DNA from: Buchnera aphidicola (Aphis helianthi)
GTDB lineage: Bacteria; Pseudomonadota; Gammaproteobacteria; Enterobacterales; Enterobacteriaceae
Direction of reading: 5' to 3'
Length of the DNA stretch: 64,000 nucleotides
Assembly (NCBI RefSeq): GCF_005083845.1
Contig: NZ_CP034894.1
Location: 372,001 to 436,000 of the forward strand
The notes under the pieces are model-generated. The model did not search any database. It worked only from the letters and a program-made list of their open reading frames with translations, and was not told the origin of the DNA. The position numbers were made by a program, and so were the translations under genes. Below, in pieces: positions 19,411 through 29,998 of the stretch (its first letter is position 1; the number at the start of each line of letters is the position of its first letter).

Positions 19411-20418
19411 ATGTTTTACTATTTAATTCGTAAACTTTTATTTTTAATAGATCCTGAAACAGCACATATATTAATATTAAAATATCTTAATTCTAAGCAC
19501 ATGCAAGTATTAATGAATCTATTTTTCAAACCTATTCCATCGATACCAATTAAATGTATGGGACTAACATTTCCTAATAAAGTTGGTTTAGCTGCTGGAA
19601 TGGATAAAAATGGAGAATATATAGATTTGTTTGCTAAAATTGGATTTGGCTTTATTGAATTAGGCACAGTAACACCATTACCTCAATTAGGAAATTCAAA
19701 ACCAAGAATGTTTCGTGTTCTTTCAGTAGAAGCAATTATTAATAGAATGGGGTTTAATAATCTTGGTATAGATAATCTTATTTATAATATTAAAAAATCT
19801 AAATTTAAAGGTATAATTGGAGTAAATATAGGAAAAAATCAACAGACTTCTATTGAAAACGCAATTAATGATTATTTAATATGTATAGAAAAAATATATG
19901 TTTATGCTAATTATATTGTTATTAATATTTCTTCTCCTAATACAAAAAATTTAAGAGATTTACAATATGGAGTATTATTTAAAAATCTATTAAAAAACAT
20001 TAAAAAAAAACAAAAAGAAATGTATCATAAACATTTTAAATATGTACCAATAGCAATTAAAATTTCACCAGATTTATCAAAAGATGAAATAATTTATATT
20101 TCCGATCAACTAATTAAATTTAAAATAGATGCTGTTATCGCAACCAATACTACTTTAGATCATTCATCAATACATAAAATCAAAAATAAAATTCAAGGTG
20201 GATTAAGTGGTTTTCCTTTACAAAAAAAAAGTAATAATGTCGTTGCAATATTATATAAACTACTTAAAAATAAGATTCCAATAATTGGAGTAGGAGGGAT
20301 TAATTCTTTAAATTCAGCTAAAGAAAAAATGGAATTAGGAGCTGATTTAATACAAATATACACTGGATTAGTATATCATGGTCCAAAATTTATTAGAAAT
20401 ATAATTAAAAAATTATAA
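19411..20418 (+). CDS. pyrD: Dihydroorotate dehydrogenase (quinone), class 2
   Basis: Fourth step of pyrimidine synthesis: oxidises dihydroorotate to orotate using FMN and passes electrons to ubiquinone. It has 335 residues (336 in E. coli). The N-terminal helix [19 protein letters not shown] is the class 2 membrane-association and quinone site. [14 protein letters not shown] near 65, the catalytic serine loop [14 protein letters not shown] near 175 and [11 protein letters not shown] near 292 are FMN-site motifs. An AAAGGA Shine-Dalgarno precedes the ATG. Followed 13 bases later by rlmL. Works with pyrB/pyrI elsewhere in this window. Confidence 0.97.
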   Translation: MFYYLIRKLLFLIDPETAHILILKYLNSKHMQVLMNLFFKPIPSIPIKCMGLTFPNKVGLAAGMDKNGEYIDLFAKIGFGFIELGTVTPLPQLGNSKPRMFRVLSVEAIINRMGFNNLGIDNLIYNIKKSKFKGIIGVNIGKNQQTSIENAINDYLICIEKIYVYANYIVINISSPNTKNLRDLQYGVLFKNLLKNIKKKQKEMYHKHFKYVPIAIKISPDLSKDEIIYISDQLIKFKIDAVIATNTTLDHSSIHKIKNKIQGGLSGFPLQKKSNNVVAILYKLLKNKIPIIGVGGINSLNSAKEKMELGADLIQIYTGLVYHGPKFIRNIIKKL

Positions 20419-20431
20419 AAGAAAGATTAAA

Positions 20432-22525
20432 ATGAACTGTTTATATGCAAGTACAAATTTAGGATGTGAGAAATTATTAGAGCGTGAACTTATTTTTTTA
20501 GGAGCAAAAATTATAAACATTACTAAAGGAGGAATTTATTATAAAGCTGAAGATATATTATTATATAAAAGTTTAATATGGAGTCGAATTGCTTCAAGAA
20601 TTTTTATATGTATTAAAAAATTTATTATTCAAAATAGTAATGATATATATATTAATACCTATGAAATTAATTGGGACGAAATTTTATATTTAAATAAAAC
20701 TTTCTTAATAAAGTTCAAAGGAAACAATAATATTATTCGAAATAGTTTATTTGGAGCATTAACTATAAAAGACGCTATCGTTGATCAATTTTATAAAAAA
20801 TATTCTATTCGACCTAATATTAATCTTCTTAATCCTGATATTCGTATTCAAGCAATATTAATGAATAATACAGTAGATATTATGTTAGATTTAAGTGGTG
20901 ATTCTTTAAATAAAAGAGGATATCGTAAATATTCTAATATTTCACCACTTAAAGAAAATCTAGGTGCATCAATTATATTCAGTTCTACCTGGAAAAAAAA
21001 TATTCCTTTAATAGATCCAATGTGCGGATCAGGAACATTTTTAATTGAAGCTGCAATGATTTATTCTGATAGAGCTCCAGGATTAAAGAGAAAAAAATGG
21101 GGATTCCAATCTTGGAAAGGATATGATAAATTTTTATGGGATATAGTACTTAAAGAAGCTAATAAAACGTTTGAAACTAAAATTCAAGAATGCAAACAAA
21201 ACTTATTTATAGGTTATGATTATAATAATGAGATTATAGAAAAAGCTAAAGAAAATGCATTTAATGCAAATGTATTAGATATTATTCAATTTTCAACGTG
21301 TAATTTAAACAATCTAAGTAATCCATATAAAGGTAAAGAAGTTGGAATAATATTAAGTAATCCACCATATGGAGAAAGATGCAATACAGAAAATACACTA
21401 CCAGCTTTATATATTCAGATGGGGATAACATTTAAAAAACATTTTAAAAATTGGAAACTATCAATATTTACTTCATCAAAATTTCTATTAAATTTTATAC
21501 AAATGAAATCCTATGAAGATATTTTTTTTAAAAATGGACCATTAGACTGTTTTTTAAAAAATTATAAAATATTTTCAGAAAAACTTAACAATGAAAATGA
21601 AGAATATAAAAATAGATTAAAAAAAAATATTCAAAAATTAAAAAAATGGAACGATTTTCAAAAAATAGAATGTTTTCGTATATATGATAGAGATATACCT
21701 AATTATAATATTGTCGTAGATGTTTATAAAAAATGGTTAGTAATTCAAGAATATCAAGCACCAAAAACAATAAGTACGCATTGTTCTTATAAGAGATTAT
21801 GTTCTGCAATCTATCAAACTAAAGAAATACTTTCTATTCCAATTAATAATATAGTATTAAAAACCAGAAAAAAACAAAAAAATAAATTACAATATCAAAA
21901 ATTTTTTAATAGTAATAAATTTTTTACCATTCAAGAATATAATGTAAAACTTTTAATAAATTTAACTGATTATTTGGATACTGGATTATTTTTAGAACAT
22001 CGACGTATAAGAAAGTTAATCAATACAATGTCTTATGGTAAAGATTTTTTAAATTTATTTGCATACACTGGTAGTGCTAGTGTTTATGCTGGATTAGGAG
22101 GCGCTAAAACTACCACTACTATAGACATATCTAATACATATATAAAATGGTCGATACGAAATATGTCAATTAATAATTTAGTAGGAAAAAAACATTTTTT
22201 TATTCAATCTAATTGTTTAGAATGGATTGACTCAAATTATCAAACATTCGATTTAATATTTTTAAACCCACCTACCTTTTCAAACTCTAAAAAGATGAAA
22301 AAAGTTTTTGAATTAAAAAAAGATTATATTCATTTAATAAATAGTTTAAAAAAGAATTTACGAAAAAATGGTTATATTATTTTTTCAAGTTCTACACATA
22401 ATTTTAAACTTGATTTTCATAAAATTAATAAAATAAAATTATATATTAAAAACATTACGAATTTAGTACAATCAAAAGATTTTTTAAACAAAAAATACAA
22501 TTCTTGGTTAATACAACATATATAA
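20432..22525 (+). CDS. rlmL: 23S rRNA methyltransferase RlmL/RlmK fusion
   Basis: Bifunctional enzyme making m2G2445 (RlmL part) and m7G2069 (RlmK part) in 23S rRNA. It has 697 residues (702 in E. coli). An N-terminal ferredoxin-like/THUMP region covers residues 1-155. The first Rossmann methyltransferase has DPMCGSGTFLIEAAM near 190 and NPPYGER near 308. The second has FLNLFAYTGSASVYAG near 545 and LNPPTFSNSKKM near 612. The fused architecture is intact. Same neighbours as in E. coli (pyrD upstream, uup downstream). Confidence 0.96.
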   Translation: MNCLYASTNLGCEKLLERELIFLGAKIINITKGGIYYKAEDILLYKSLIWSRIASRIFICIKKFIIQNSNDIYINTYEINWDEILYLNKTFLIKFKGNNNIIRNSLFGALTIKDAIVDQFYKKYSIRPNINLLNPDIRIQAILMNNTVDIMLDLSGDSLNKRGYRKYSNISPLKENLGASIIFSSTWKKNIPLIDPMCGSGTFLIEAAMIYSDRAPGLKRKKWGFQSWKGYDKFLWDIVLKEANKTFETKIQECKQNLFIGYDYNNEIIEKAKENAFNANVLDIIQFSTCNLNNLSNPYKGKEVGIILSNPPYGERCNTENTLPALYIQMGITFKKHFKNWKLSIFTSSKFLLNFIQMKSYEDIFFKNGPLDCFLKNYKIFSEKLNNENEEYKNRLKKNIQKLKKWNDFQKIECFRIYDRDIPNYNIVVDVYKKWLVIQEYQAPKTISTHCSYKRLCSAIYQTKEILSIPINNIVLKTRKKQKNKLQYQKFFNSNKFFTIQEYNVKLLINLTDYLDTGLFLEHRRIRKLINTMSYGKDFLNLFAYTGSASVYAGLGGAKTTTTIDISNTYIKWSIRNMSINNLVGKKHFFIQSNCLEWIDSNYQTFDLIFLNPPTFSNSKKMKKVFELKKDYIHLINSLKKNLRKNGYIIFSSSTHNFKLDFHKINKIKLYIKNITNLVQSKDFLNKKYNSWLIQHI

Positions 22526-22546
22526 TAAAATTTAAATGAGAAAACT

Positions 22547-24328
22547 ATGAATTTAATCAGTATAAAAGATGCTTCTTTATCGTTTAGCGATTTAGAAATA
22601 TTAAAAAATACTTCTTTTTATATCAATAACAATGAACGTGTATGTTTAACTGGTAAAAATGGAGCTGGAAAATCAACTTTATTAAAAATAATTAACAAAA
22701 AACAACATTTAGATCAAGGTTTAGTTGTTTATAGAAATAATATTCAAATTTCATATTTAAAACAAGAAAATTTAGATCATTTAAATATTTCTATTTTTGA
22801 ATTTATTAAAAAAAAATTTACAAAAATAAATATTCATGAAATGCTAAAAATAGAAAAAATTATTGAAATATTAAAATTAAATAAAAATACTTTACTTTCA
22901 GAAGTATCTGGAGGATTTTTAAGAAAAATTGCATTAGCTGCTGCTTTAGTAAATAATCCTGATATATTATTACTCGATGAACCAACTAATCATTTAGATA
23001 TAAGTACTATTACATGGTTAGAAAACTTCTTAAAAAAATTTTCTGGCAGTATTATTTTTATATCACATGATAGATCATTTATTGACAATATATCTACAAG
23101 AATAGTTAATCTTGACCGAGGGAAATTAATATCCTTTCCAGGAAATTATACAAAATTTATTATGTTAAAAAACAAAAATGATCATATTGAAAAAGTTAAT
23201 AAAAAATTATTTGATCAAAAGTTAGAAAAAGAAGAAATTTGGATTAAAAAAGGAATTAAAGCTCGTACTACAAGAAATGAAGGTAGAGTAAAAAATTTAG
23301 AAATTTTAAGAAAAACAAATGAAAATTATAAAAAAGTAGAAAATTTTAACAACATACAAATTAATGAAATAACAGATTATTCTGGAAAAATAGTCTTTAA
23401 ATTAAAAAATATAAATTTTTGTATAAAAAATAAAACTATTATTCACGATTTTTCTTCAATAATACAATATGGAGATAAAATAGGATTAATTGGTGATAAT
23501 GGCTCTGGAAAAAGTACTATGATTAAAATATTAATAGGAGAAAATAAAATTCAAAAAGGAAATTTTTATTCAGGAAAAAAAATAAAAATAGCATATTTTG
23601 ATCAAAATCGATTAACATTAGATTCTCAAAAATCTATTTTAGATAATATAAATGAAGGAAAAGATAAAGTATTAATTAATAATAAAGAACAACATTTAAT
23701 AGGATATCTAAAAAAATTTTTATTTAAACCAAATGAACTACAACGATTAGTAAAAACTTTATCTGGCGGAGAATGCAATAGACTACTTTTAGCTAAATTA
23801 TTTTTAAAAAAAAATAATGTATTAATTTTTGATGAACCAACTAACGATTTAGATCTAGATACATTAAAACTATTAGAAAAAATTATTATTCAATATTCCG
23901 GAACAGTTTTAATAGTAAGTCACGATAGATATTTTATTCGAAATGTAGTAAATAAATATTGGTTATTTAAAGGTAACGGATTAATTACTACACACTTAGG
24001 TGTGTACGATCATTCAATAGAAAAAGAAATTAAAAAAAATAAAACTAAAAAAAATACACATATTTTAAATAAAGATAAAAAGTTAAAATTATTAAATACA
24101 AACCAACTAAAAAATAAACTAAAAAATATATTGAATCAAATTGATTATATAGAAAAAAATATTAAAATTTTACAAGAGCAAATAAATAAACCGGAATTTT
24201 TTAAACAAGACATTATTAACCAATTACCTATATTAAAAGAATTAAATTTAGAAGAAAAAAAACTAGAAATTAAACTAAAATATTGGGAAAATTTAGAAAA
24301 AAATATAAATGAAAATTTTAATGATTAA
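22547..24328 (+). CDS. uup: ABC-F ATPase Uup
   Basis: A soluble ABC-F protein linked in E. coli to ribosome function and to suppression of transposon precise excision. It has 593 residues (635 in E. coli). Two nucleotide-binding domains are seen: Walker A GKNGAGKST near 36 and GDNGSGKST near 320; signatures VSGGFLRKIALA and LSGGECNRLLLA; Walker B LLLDEPTNHLD and LIFDEPTNDLD. A lysine-rich linker lies between them and the C-terminal coiled coil is shortened. There are no membrane segments. Retention in a reduced genome suggests a translation role. Confidence 0.93.
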   Translation: MNLISIKDASLSFSDLEILKNTSFYINNNERVCLTGKNGAGKSTLLKIINKKQHLDQGLVVYRNNIQISYLKQENLDHLNISIFEFIKKKFTKINIHEMLKIEKIIEILKLNKNTLLSEVSGGFLRKIALAAALVNNPDILLLDEPTNHLDISTITWLENFLKKFSGSIIFISHDRSFIDNISTRIVNLDRGKLISFPGNYTKFIMLKNKNDHIEKVNKKLFDQKLEKEEIWIKKGIKARTTRNEGRVKNLEILRKTNENYKKVENFNNIQINEITDYSGKIVFKLKNINFCIKNKTIIHDFSSIIQYGDKIGLIGDNGSGKSTMIKILIGENKIQKGNFYSGKKIKIAYFDQNRLTLDSQKSILDNINEGKDKVLINNKEQHLIGYLKKFLFKPNELQRLVKTLSGGECNRLLLAKLFLKKNNVLIFDEPTNDLDLDTLKLLEKIIIQYSGTVLIVSHDRYFIRNVVNKYWLFKGNGLITTHLGVYDHSIEKEIKKNKTKKNTHILNKDKKLKLLNTNQLKNKLKNILNQIDYIEKNIKILQEQINKPEFFKQDIINQLPILKELNLEEKKLEIKLKYWENLEKNINENFND

Positions 24329-24363
24329 TTTTAAATTAAATATATAATTATTTTAATAAAATA

Positions 24364-25302
24364 TTATATATGTTTCATACATTCAGAAGAACAACAATTT
24401 TTAAAACTAACTGCACAATTATGACATTGAATAAATAATAAATGACATAAATTAAAAATACAATTTACATAATTATCTGAAGGTTGATTACATTGTTTAC
24501 AAACAGATATGATATCTTCTGATATTTTTTCGCTCATACGATTGTCAAATACAAAATTACTACCTTGAAAATGAATAGGTAATCTCTTTTTTTTAGCTTC
24601 ATTTATATATCCAATTATTCCGCCTTCTATATGATAAATATGTTTAAAACCGTTAAAAATCATCCAAGATGTTGCTTTTTCACAACGTATACCACCTGTA
24701 CAATACATTACAATGTTTTTATCTTTAGCGTAATTCATAACTTTTATTACATTTTTTAATTGTTCTCGAAAAGTTTTACTTTTAATTTCTATAGCATTAG
24801 GGAAATGACCTATTGCATATTCATAAGAATTTCTCATATCAATAAAGATTGTTTTTTTATCATTTAACATTAAATTGACTTTTTCTGCTTTAATATATAA
24901 ACCAACATTTTCAAATTTAAATAAAGGATTTTTAATACCATCATTTACAATGTATTTTTTAATTTTTACAGAAAGTAACCAAAACGCATTTGCATTATTA
25001 ATATTAAATGTTTTATTAATACGTAAATTGTTTAGAACTGGGTGAAATTGATATAAAAATTTTTTAAATATTGTATAATTATGAATAGGAATACTAATTT
25101 GAGCATTGATTCCTTCATTAGATATATATACTCTTCCTAATATATTATACTGAAAAAATTTCTTATAAATTTCATCCCTAAATTTTTTAAGCTCTGTAAT
25201 ACAAAAATACTTATAAAATGAAAGAATCAACCGAGATTCATTTTTGAGAAACATGTTTCTTTTTAATTCTTTTTTAGAAATATAATTATGTAAAATAGAC
25301 AT
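24364..25302 (-). CDS. trhO: tRNA uridine(34) hydroxylase TrhO (rhodanese family)
   Basis: YceA/TrhO installs the 5-hydroxyl of ho5U at position 34 of tRNA in an oxygen-dependent reaction. It has 312 residues (350 in E. coli). The N-terminal ferredoxin-like domain includes GRVYISNEGINAQIS near 55. The rhodanese domain has IDMRNSYEYAIGHFPNA near 153 and the active cysteine in MYCTGGIRCEKA near 200. A C-terminal cysteine-rich region with CxxC pairs probably binds metal. Convergent with uup and separated from it by 35 bases of A/T. Confidence 0.9.
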   Translation of the reverse strand: MSILHNYISKKELKRNMFLKNESRLILSFYKYFCITELKKFRDEIYKKFFQYNILGRVYISNEGINAQISIPIHNYTIFKKFLYQFHPVLNNLRINKTFNINNANAFWLLSVKIKKYIVNDGIKNPLFKFENVGLYIKAEKVNLMLNDKKTIFIDMRNSYEYAIGHFPNAIEIKSKTFREQLKNVIKVMNYAKDKNIVMYCTGGIRCEKATSWMIFNGFKHIYHIEGGIIGYINEAKKKRLPIHFQGSNFVFDNRMSEKISEDIISVCKQCNQPSDNYVNCIFNLCHLLFIQCHNCAVSFKNCCSSECMKHI

Positions 25303-25361
25303 AATAAACCTGTAATATTTTAAAAACTAATATCGTGTTTAATTAATAATGATAATTATCA

Positions 25362-28235
25362 TCAATTTTTACAAGATAGATTATTAAAAATTTTTATTTG
25401 ATCAGATAATTTTAAATATATTTGATCTAAATTTTTTAGTTTTTCTTTTTCTGTTTTAATAATATGTTGAGGAGCGTAACGTAAAAAATTTTCATTTAAA
25501 ATTTTTTCTTTTATAAATGAAATCTTTAATTTTATATCTTTTATTTCTTTATTTAATCTTTTTAATTCATTTTTTTTATCTATTATTTTAACTATAGGAA
25601 TTAAAATTTCTATTCCATCAATTATTTTTTTTATAGATAGAAAAGGTTCTTTATATTCTTGAGAAACAATTTCAATTTTATCTAAATACGCTATATTTTT
25701 TAATAATAACAAATTTTCTTGAATAATTTTTTTTTGTTCATGAGAAACATTTTTTAAAAACAATGATAATAATTTTTTAGAACTAATATTCATTTCAACT
25801 CTAATATTTCTTAGAAAAATTATTATTTGTTTTATTAAATTCATATAAAATAAAGTTTTTTCATCAAATAATAAATTGTTATATGTTGGAAAAGGCTGAA
25901 GCATAATTGTTTTTTCTTTAATTTGCTTTATTTTTTTTATACGTTGCCAAATAGTTTCAGTAATAAAAGGAATAATCGGATGTAATAATTTCAAAAGTTG
26001 TTCTAAAACATAAACTAAAATATTTTTAGTAAAACATACATCTTGAGATGAATTAAATTTTATAATTATTTTAACAAATTCTAAATACCAATCACAAAAA
26101 GTATTCCAAGTAAAATCATATACAATATTTGCTGAAATATCAAATCGATAGCTATCTAATGAATTTCTATATAATTTTATTGTATTATTTAATTCTATTA
26201 AAATCCATTTATTTATAAATGACATATTATCATTCATTTTAAATTTAACAAAATGATGATCTTTTATATTCATAAAAACAAATCTACTAGCATTCCAAAG
26301 TTTATTACAAAAATTTCTATATCCTTTTAATCTACTCATATCCCATTTTATATCACGTGTATTAGAAGCTAAAGCACAAAATGTAAAACGTAGGGCATCT
26401 GTACCTGTAGGGTTGATTCCATTAGGAAATTGATTTATAGTACGTTTTTTAATTTGATCTGACAATTGTGGTTGTAATAAATTATTTGTTCTTTTTTTAA
26501 TTAAATTCTCTAATGAAATTCCATCTATCATATCTAAGGGATCAATGACATTTCCTTTTGACTTAGACATTTTTTGACCTTCTTCATCACGTATTAAACC
26601 TGTAATGTAAACGTTTTTAAAAGGTACTTGAGATATTCCAAGATTATCTTTAATAAGATATGTAGTTAACATAATCATCCTGGCTATCCAGAAAAAAATA
26701 ATATCAAAACCACTGACTAATACATTAGTAGAATGAAATGTTTTTAAAAATTCTGTTTTTTTAGGCCATCCTAATGTAGAAAAAGTCCATAACCCCGAAG
26801 AAAACCAAGTATCTAAAACATCTTCTTCTTGAATTAAAATTGTATTATTTAATATATTATATTTTTTCCTTATTTCATTTTCGCTATGTCCAACATATAT
26901 ATTTTTTTTACAATCATACCATACTGGAATACGGTGCCCCCACCATAATTGACGTGAAATACACCAATCTTCAATATTATTCATCCAAGATAAATACATA
27001 CTTTCATATTGTGAGGGAATAAAATTAATTTTTTTATCTTTAACTACAGAAATAGCTAAATTAGCTAGTTTTGATGTTTTTAAATACCATTGATTAGTTA
27101 ACATAGGTTGAATAATCGCGCCACTTCTATCACTATGCGGTGTAAGAATATCGCAATCTTCAACTTTTTCTAAAAGTCCTATTTTTTTTATTTCTTCAAC
27201 AATTTTCTTTCTTGCAGACGTAATATCTAAGTTTTGAAATTTTATTGGAACTAGTGAATTATATATATCAGATATTTCACCTTTATAATTATAAATATCA
27301 AAATTACTTTTAATTTTTCCATTAAAAGTGAAAATATTGATCATAGGAAGCTTATGACGCAAACCAACTTTATAATCATTAAAATCATGTGCAGGAGTAA
27401 TTTTTACACAACCTGTTCCTTTAGATATCTCTGCATATGCATCGCCGACAATAGGTATAATTCTATTAACTAAAGGGCATATAACAAATTGACCAATAAG
27501 TTGATTATAATTACTATCTTGGGGGTTAACAACTAAGGCTGTATCACCTAATAAAGTTTCAGGTCTAGTTGTAGAAACTATTAAATATTTTATAGAATTG
27601 TTATTTTTTTTTTTATTGCATATAATCGGATATCGAATAAACCATTTTTTACTTTTTATTAAACGATGTTCTACTTCTAAATCTGAAATTACTGTTTCTA
27701 ATTTTGAATCCCAATGCACTAATCTTTTTTTTTGATATATTAATTTATTTTTATAAAAAATAATAAAAGCTTCTTTAACAGAATCACAAATATCAGGATC
27801 TAAAGTAAATTTTTCATGATCCCAATCAACAGAATTACCTAAACGTCTCATTTGGTTTGTAACAATTAAACTATATTTATTTTTCCATAACCATATTTTT
27901 TTAATAAAATCATTTCTATTGTAATCTTTTTTAGTTTTATTTTCTGTAAGATATATTTGTCGTTCAACTAAAATTTGTGTTGCTATACCAGCATGATCTG
28001 TTCCAACTTGCCAAAATGTATTATCTCCTTGCATTCTATGATAACGAATTAATATATCCATAATCGTTTGTTGGAACGCATGTCCCATATGTAAATTTCC
28101 AGTAATATTAGGAGGTGGCATCATAATACAAAATGATGGTTGAGTCAAATCATTATTAGGTTTAAAATATCCATTTTTTTCCCAAAAATTATATAACGGC
28201 TCTTCAATATCTTTAGGGTTATAAGTTTTTTCCAT
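25362..28235 (-). CDS. valS: Valyl-tRNA synthetase
   Basis: Class Ia synthetase with editing, charging tRNA-Val. I chose the ATG giving MEKTYNPKDIEEPLYNFWEK because it matches the E. coli start; an ATG 12 bases upstream adds MIKK. It has 957 residues (951 in E. coli). The HIGH motif is PNITGNLHMGHA near residue 40-51. The CP1 editing domain carries STTRPETLLGDTAL near 220. KMSKS lies in GQKMSKSKGNVIDP near 553. A C-terminal coiled coil of about 65 residues is present. In E. coli holC separates pepA and valS; here the gap is 67 bases and holC is gone. Confidence 0.97.
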   Translation of the reverse strand: MEKTYNPKDIEEPLYNFWEKNGYFKPNNDLTQPSFCIMMPPPNITGNLHMGHAFQQTIMDILIRYHRMQGDNTFWQVGTDHAGIATQILVERQIYLTENKTKKDYNRNDFIKKIWLWKNKYSLIVTNQMRRLGNSVDWDHEKFTLDPDICDSVKEAFIIFYKNKLIYQKKRLVHWDSKLETVISDLEVEHRLIKSKKWFIRYPIICNKKKNNNSIKYLIVSTTRPETLLGDTALVVNPQDSNYNQLIGQFVICPLVNRIIPIVGDAYAEISKGTGCVKITPAHDFNDYKVGLRHKLPMINIFTFNGKIKSNFDIYNYKGEISDIYNSLVPIKFQNLDITSARKKIVEEIKKIGLLEKVEDCDILTPHSDRSGAIIQPMLTNQWYLKTSKLANLAISVVKDKKINFIPSQYESMYLSWMNNIEDWCISRQLWWGHRIPVWYDCKKNIYVGHSENEIRKKYNILNNTILIQEEDVLDTWFSSGLWTFSTLGWPKKTEFLKTFHSTNVLVSGFDIIFFWIARMIMLTTYLIKDNLGISQVPFKNVYITGLIRDEEGQKMSKSKGNVIDPLDMIDGISLENLIKKRTNNLLQPQLSDQIKKRTINQFPNGINPTGTDALRFTFCALASNTRDIKWDMSRLKGYRNFCNKLWNASRFVFMNIKDHHFVKFKMNDNMSFINKWILIELNNTIKLYRNSLDSYRFDISANIVYDFTWNTFCDWYLEFVKIIIKFNSSQDVCFTKNILVYVLEQLLKLLHPIIPFITETIWQRIKKIKQIKEKTIMLQPFPTYNNLLFDEKTLFYMNLIKQIIIFLRNIRVEMNISSKKLLSLFLKNVSHEQKKIIQENLLLLKNIAYLDKIEIVSQEYKEPFLSIKKIIDGIEILIPIVKIIDKKNELKRLNKEIKDIKLKISFIKEKILNENFLRYAPQHIIKTEKEKLKNLDQIYLKLSDQIKIFNNLSCKN

Positions 28236-28302
28236 TTTTTTAATCATTTTTTTATTTAAGAAGGTGATATTACATATTAGATATAAAATGCTTTAATATT
28301 AT

Positions 28303-29796
28303 TTAATATTTAGTACAATTTGATATATTTAATAAAAATTGACATAGAAGTTCGACAGGACGTCCTGTGGAACCCTTATTTCTACCAGATTCCCATGCAG
28401 TGCCAGCTATATCTAAATGCGCCCAATTATATTTTTTTGTAAATTGTGATAAAAAACAAGCAGCTGTGATTGCTCCAGCTCCGTTTTTTCCCACATTTGA
28501 AAAATCAGCAACGTTTGAATATATATCTTGTTCATATTCTTTAAACAATGGTAATCGCCAAATTTTATCATTTGTTTGCTGAGAAGCTTTTTCTAAATTC
28601 TTAACTAAATCTTCATTATTTGAAAATAAACCAGTAACATAATGACCTAATGCTGTAACACATGCTCCAGTTAAAGTTGCAATATCAATAACTATATTAG
28701 GTGAAAAACGTTCTACATAACTTAAAACATCACATAAAACTAAACGTCCTTCAGCATCTGTATTTAAAACTTCTACTGTTTTTCCAGACATAGTATTTAA
28801 AACATCTCCTGGTCTAAAGGAATTACCTCCAGGCATGTTTTCACATCCCGCTAAAACTCCAATAATATTCAAAGGTAAATTTAATTCAGCAGCCGCAACT
28901 AAAGTTCCATAAACAGATGCTGCTCCACACATGTCATATTTCATTTCATGCATATTTTTAGACGGTTTTATAGAAATGCCTCCAGAATCAAATGTTAATC
29001 CTTTTCCTATTAATACAATAACTTTTGTGTTAATAGTATTTTTGCCAGTATATTTTATAATAGACATATATGGTTTATTTTTAGATCCATTTCCTACTGC
29101 TAAATAGGCATTCATACCTAAATTTTTCATTTGATTTATATCAATAGATGTAACACTAATATTGTCTTTATATTTTTTAGATAATTTTGTTGCTTGTAAA
29201 GATAAATATAATGGATTACAAATATTCGGAGGCAAATTGCTTAATTTTTTTGCAGAAGTGACTCCTAAATCAATTGCTAAAGAATGCTTTAAAGCAATTT
29301 CTGCTAATAAGAAAAGTTTTTTGTCTATTATGTTGAATGAAATTGAATTTAAATAAATATCTTTTTTTAAAAATATATTTATTTTAAAAACTTGTTTTTT
29401 AATAGCACTGATCGTTTGCCGAATAAACCAATATATATTATTATAAGTATCTAATTCAGTTAAAGAAAAAATAATATGTTTAATAGAAATCTTATTGAGT
29501 ATTTTCATACTATTCTTCATAATTTTAGTAATAGCAAGGAAAGTAAAATCATTTTTTTTTCCACATCCTACTAATAGTATTCTTTTAGATGTAATATTTG
29601 GAACATTATATAATAATAATGTTCTTCCTATTTCTCCATCAATATCTCCTTTATTTACTAATTCGCTAATATAACCATTACTATGCTTGTCTAAATTATT
29701 AGCAGAAATTGTTAATTTACATGATTTAAAAACACCTACAATTATACAATCTGTCTGTTCTTTATGTAAAAGAAAACTTTGTATAAAAAATTTCAT
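28303..29796 (-). CDS. pepA: Leucyl aminopeptidase PepA
   Basis: M17-family dizinc cytosol aminopeptidase that removes N-terminal residues from peptides. In E. coli it also binds DNA in Xer recombination and carAB regulation; whether this applies here is unknown. It has 497 residues (503 in E. coli). The active-site lysine lies in GKGLTFDSGGISIKP near 262-277 and the NTDAEGRLVL metal and catalytic arginine motif near 345. The N-terminal domain is more divergent. Transcribed ahead of valS, as in E. coli. Confidence 0.96.
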   Translation of the reverse strand: MKFFIQSFLLHKEQTDCIIVGVFKSCKLTISANNLDKHSNGYISELVNKGDIDGEIGRTLLLYNVPNITSKRILLVGCGKKNDFTFLAITKIMKNSMKILNKISIKHIIFSLTELDTYNNIYWFIRQTISAIKKQVFKINIFLKKDIYLNSISFNIIDKKLFLLAEIALKHSLAIDLGVTSAKKLSNLPPNICNPLYLSLQATKLSKKYKDNISVTSIDINQMKNLGMNAYLAVGNGSKNKPYMSIIKYTGKNTINTKVIVLIGKGLTFDSGGISIKPSKNMHEMKYDMCGAASVYGTLVAAAELNLPLNIIGVLAGCENMPGGNSFRPGDVLNTMSGKTVEVLNTDAEGRLVLCDVLSYVERFSPNIVIDIATLTGACVTALGHYVTGLFSNNEDLVKNLEKASQQTNDKIWRLPLFKEYEQDIYSNVADFSNVGKNGAGAITAACFLSQFTKKYNWAHLDIAGTAWESGRNKGSTGRPVELLCQFLLNISNCTKY

Positions 29797-29998
29797 AGTA
29801 TATCTCTATAATTTTAATTTTTTAAAGTTTATAATAATTCAATTTAATAAAAACAAAATAAAAAAAATTTATAATATAAAAAGGCATTATATACTATAAT
29901 ATTATTAATATCTTAAATTGTAATTATATTAATATTTTTATTTATTTTAATTTTATATATATCCTATATATAAATCTAATTTTAAGAGAATTTAAGTT

